Under the pieces are notes generated by a model. The model did not search any database. It saw only the letters and a program-made list of their open reading frames with translations, and was not told the origin of the DNA. From NCBI GenBank assembly GCA_003230635.1, contig QIFF01000035.1, positions 1 through 6,478 of the forward strand: a stretch of DNA of 6,478 bases. Direction: 5' to 3'. Within the stretch, counting starts at the first letter, position 1; each line of letters opens with the position of its first letter. Source of the DNA: a bacterium. GTDB taxonomy: Bacteria > SZUA-182. The position numbers and the translations under genes are program-made. This document shows positions 5,651 through 6,478 of the stretch, piece after piece.

Positions 5651-6019
5651 ATGCGCGGATTTGATCCAAATACCCCGCGGGACTATATAGTCCAGGATGA
5701 GCGGGGGCTTGCCCCGGAGCAGCAGAGTATTTTCAAAATCAAGAACCTGACGGTGCGGGAAGTGGAAAGACTCAAGAACAGCCTCTTTGCCAAGCAGGGT
5801 TTCGGGGAAAAGGCCACGGAGAAGCTTCTGATTGGTTCTCAGGAGCGGCAGGCACTGGAGATGGGCTTAGCAGGCTGGGAGAATTTTCTGGACCAGGAGG
5901 GCAACCCCATTCCCTTCATCCTGGCCAATTTTGACTACATCCCGCCCAAGTACCGGGCCGAGATTGCCCTGGAAATTCGCGGGGAAAGTGAATTGTCGGG
6001 GGATGAAATAAAAAACTGA
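5651..6019 (+). CDS. Tail assembly chaperone, short form (lambda gpG-like)
   Basis: 122 residues, starting at an ATG with AAGGAGG at 5637-5643 seven bases upstream. It is expected to bind the tape measure protein during tail assembly and to be absent from the mature virion. The centre is helical and charged (LTVREVERLKNSLFAKQGFG), followed by LAGWENFLDQEGNPIPF and ANFDYIPPKYRAEIALEI; 'GWENF.D.(E/D)GN..PF' followed by a 'PP..R.E' helix is typical of phage tail chaperones. Position between tail tube and the later tail genes agrees. The gene ends ATA AAA AAC TGA, which places a -1 slippery heptamer directly before the stop, so this is probably the major of two products. The lambda gpG comparison is by position and mechanism, not by visible sequence identity. 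Confidence 0.88.
   Translation: MRGFDPNTPRDYIVQDERGLAPEQQSIFKIKNLTVREVERLKNSLFAKQGFGEKATEKLLIGSQERQALEMGLAGWENFLDQEGNPIPFILANFDYIPPKYRAEIALEIRGESELSGDEIKN
6010..6016 (+). promoter_or_regulatory. -1 programmed frameshift site A_AAA_AAC
   Basis: In the frame of the upstream gene the codons are ATA AAA AAC TGA, giving the canonical X_XXY_YYZ heptamer with the stop immediately after. A -1 slip continues as CTG AAC CTG GGG GTG and runs without a stop to 6318. Seven bases downstream a stem can form: GGGGG 6024-6028 with CCCCC 6063-6067, extended by U-G, G-U and G-C pairs (6029-6031 with 6060-6062). Inside its loop CAGC 6036-6039 can pair with GCTG 6049-6052. The spacing suits a frameshift stimulator. 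Confidence 0.85.
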
Positions 6020-6318
6020 ACCTGGGGGTGGTAATCAGCCGGAATCCTGCTGAGTTTAACTGCCCCCGCTGTTCCCCCGCCAAGCAAATAGAAAACGGCT
6101 GTGAGCAGGATTCCCCAATCCCTAAGCGTTGGGAGATTGCCGGGCAGAGCTACCAGCGCTGTCCCCTCAGGTTGGTAACAGCTAAAACCTGGCTGGCAAT
6201 CAGGCTTTATCAGCAGTATGAACGAGGGTTTTTACCCGTTTCCGGAGGGATTCTGGAGCAAAGCGCCGCCTTTCTGCAAGCGGTGGAAATAATTCAAGCC
6301 GCCCTGAGGGAGAGTTAG
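6016..6318 (+). CDS. Tail assembly chaperone extension (lambda gpT-like part of the GT fusion), expressed by -1 frameshift
   Basis: The -1 frame entered at the slippery site encodes about 100 residues, giving a fusion of about 222 residues with the upstream protein. The only candidate independent start, GTG at 6028, has no properly placed ribosome binding site, and the frame is open through the slippery site, so expression by frameshifting is much more likely. The extension carries four cysteines, CPRC then C after nine residues and C after nineteen more, which may bind zinc. Its C-terminal half (WLAIRLYQQYERGFLPVSGG, then LEQSAAFLQAVEIIQAAL) is helical and resembles second-frame tail chaperone extensions, where 'Y..G.LP..GG.L.Q' is common. 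In lambda the GT form links the tape measure complex to the tube protein; that role is inferred here. Confidence 0.85.
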   Translation: MNLGVVISRNPAEFNCPRCSPAKQIENGCEQDSPIPKRWEIAGQSYQRCPLRLVTAKTWLAIRLYQQYERGFLPVSGGILEQSAAFLQAVEIIQAALRES

Positions 6319-6321
6319 AAA

Positions 6322-6478
6322 ATGCCGAGCCAAAGCGCAAAGTCAATTTTTGGAGCCAGAAACGAGTTACAACAGGCCTTGGGTAGTGACAGCAAGCTAA
6401 TCAGCGAGTTTGCCCAAAAGCGCATTAAAGTCAAAGAAAGCACCCTAAAGACCCTGGCTGGTCTTGAAAAATCCCATG
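6322..6478 (+). CDS. Start of next tail gene, partial (possibly tape measure protein)
   Basis: An ATG at 6322, three bases after the chaperone stop, has GGGAG at 6308-6312 nine bases upstream. The frame is open for 52 codons to the window edge. The N-terminus (MPSQSAKSIFGARNELQQAL) is polar, followed by a helical, lysine-rich stretch without membrane segments or known motifs. Tape measure genes usually follow the GT chaperone pair, so this is the first guess, but a small gene in between is also possible. Too little is visible to assign a family. Confidence 0.7.
   Translation, partial: MPSQSAKSIFGARNELQQALGSDSKLISEFAQKRIKVKESTLKTLAGLEKSH

Noticed and set aside
6028..6318. GTG at 6028 as an independent gene start.
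   Set aside because: There is no spaced ribosome binding site, and the frame is open through a perfect -1 slippery heptamer in the preceding gene.

Overview
The window is part of the late (virion structure) operon of a tailed bacteriophage, most likely an integrated prophage. All genes are on the + strand, closely packed or overlapping, and led by strong AGGAGG-type ribosome binding sites. I see no promoter or terminator that I trust, so the region is probably read from an upstream late promoter. The Shine-Dalgarno style, moderate GC and family resemblances are compatible with a Gram-positive (clostridial) host, but this is a weak inference. I cannot name host or phage.

Layout. 1-1541: 3' part of a fused prohead protease / scaffold / major capsid gene (Mu gpT-like, HK97-fold class), with a strong in-frame internal start at 96. 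1623-1799: a 58-residue four-cysteine protein. 1810-2115: a small 101-residue protein of unknown role. 2115-3596: a 493-residue beta-rich protein, probably a capsid decoration or surface protein, with a beta-helix-like centre, an Ig-like/carboxypeptidase-regulatory-like domain and a short C-terminal peptide repeat. 3599-3892: a 97-residue single beta-domain protein. 3892-4561: a head-tail connector-like gene whose reading frame breaks near 4121-4148. 4653-5582: tail tube protein. 5651-6318: tail assembly chaperone pair joined by a canonical -1 slippery site (A_AAA_AAC, 6010-6016) directly before the first stop codon. 6322 to the end: start of the next gene, possibly the tape measure gene.

How the genes work together. 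The capsid protein and its scaffold build the prohead, and the beta-rich proteins probably decorate it. The connector links the portal to the tail. The tube protein polymerises around the tape measure protein, with the G and GT chaperones guiding assembly in a ratio set by frameshifting.

Most unusual features. The three sizeable intergenic gaps (81, 91 and 68 bp) each hold a palindromic element between a stop codon and the next ribosome binding site: 1551-1602, 4562-4619 and 5584-5634. The latter two look like REP doublets, two inverted hairpin units. Where the two arms of a doublet differ, the changes are mostly paired so that each arm keeps its own hairpin. The broken connector gene, and the lack of recognisable head-closure and tail-terminator genes between connector and tube, suggest the prophage may be decaying or that those genes lie elsewhere. 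I found no wholly new defence or mobile system here. The best leads are the REP-like doublets in a phage operon, the frameshift signal and the nested start in the capsid fusion gene.
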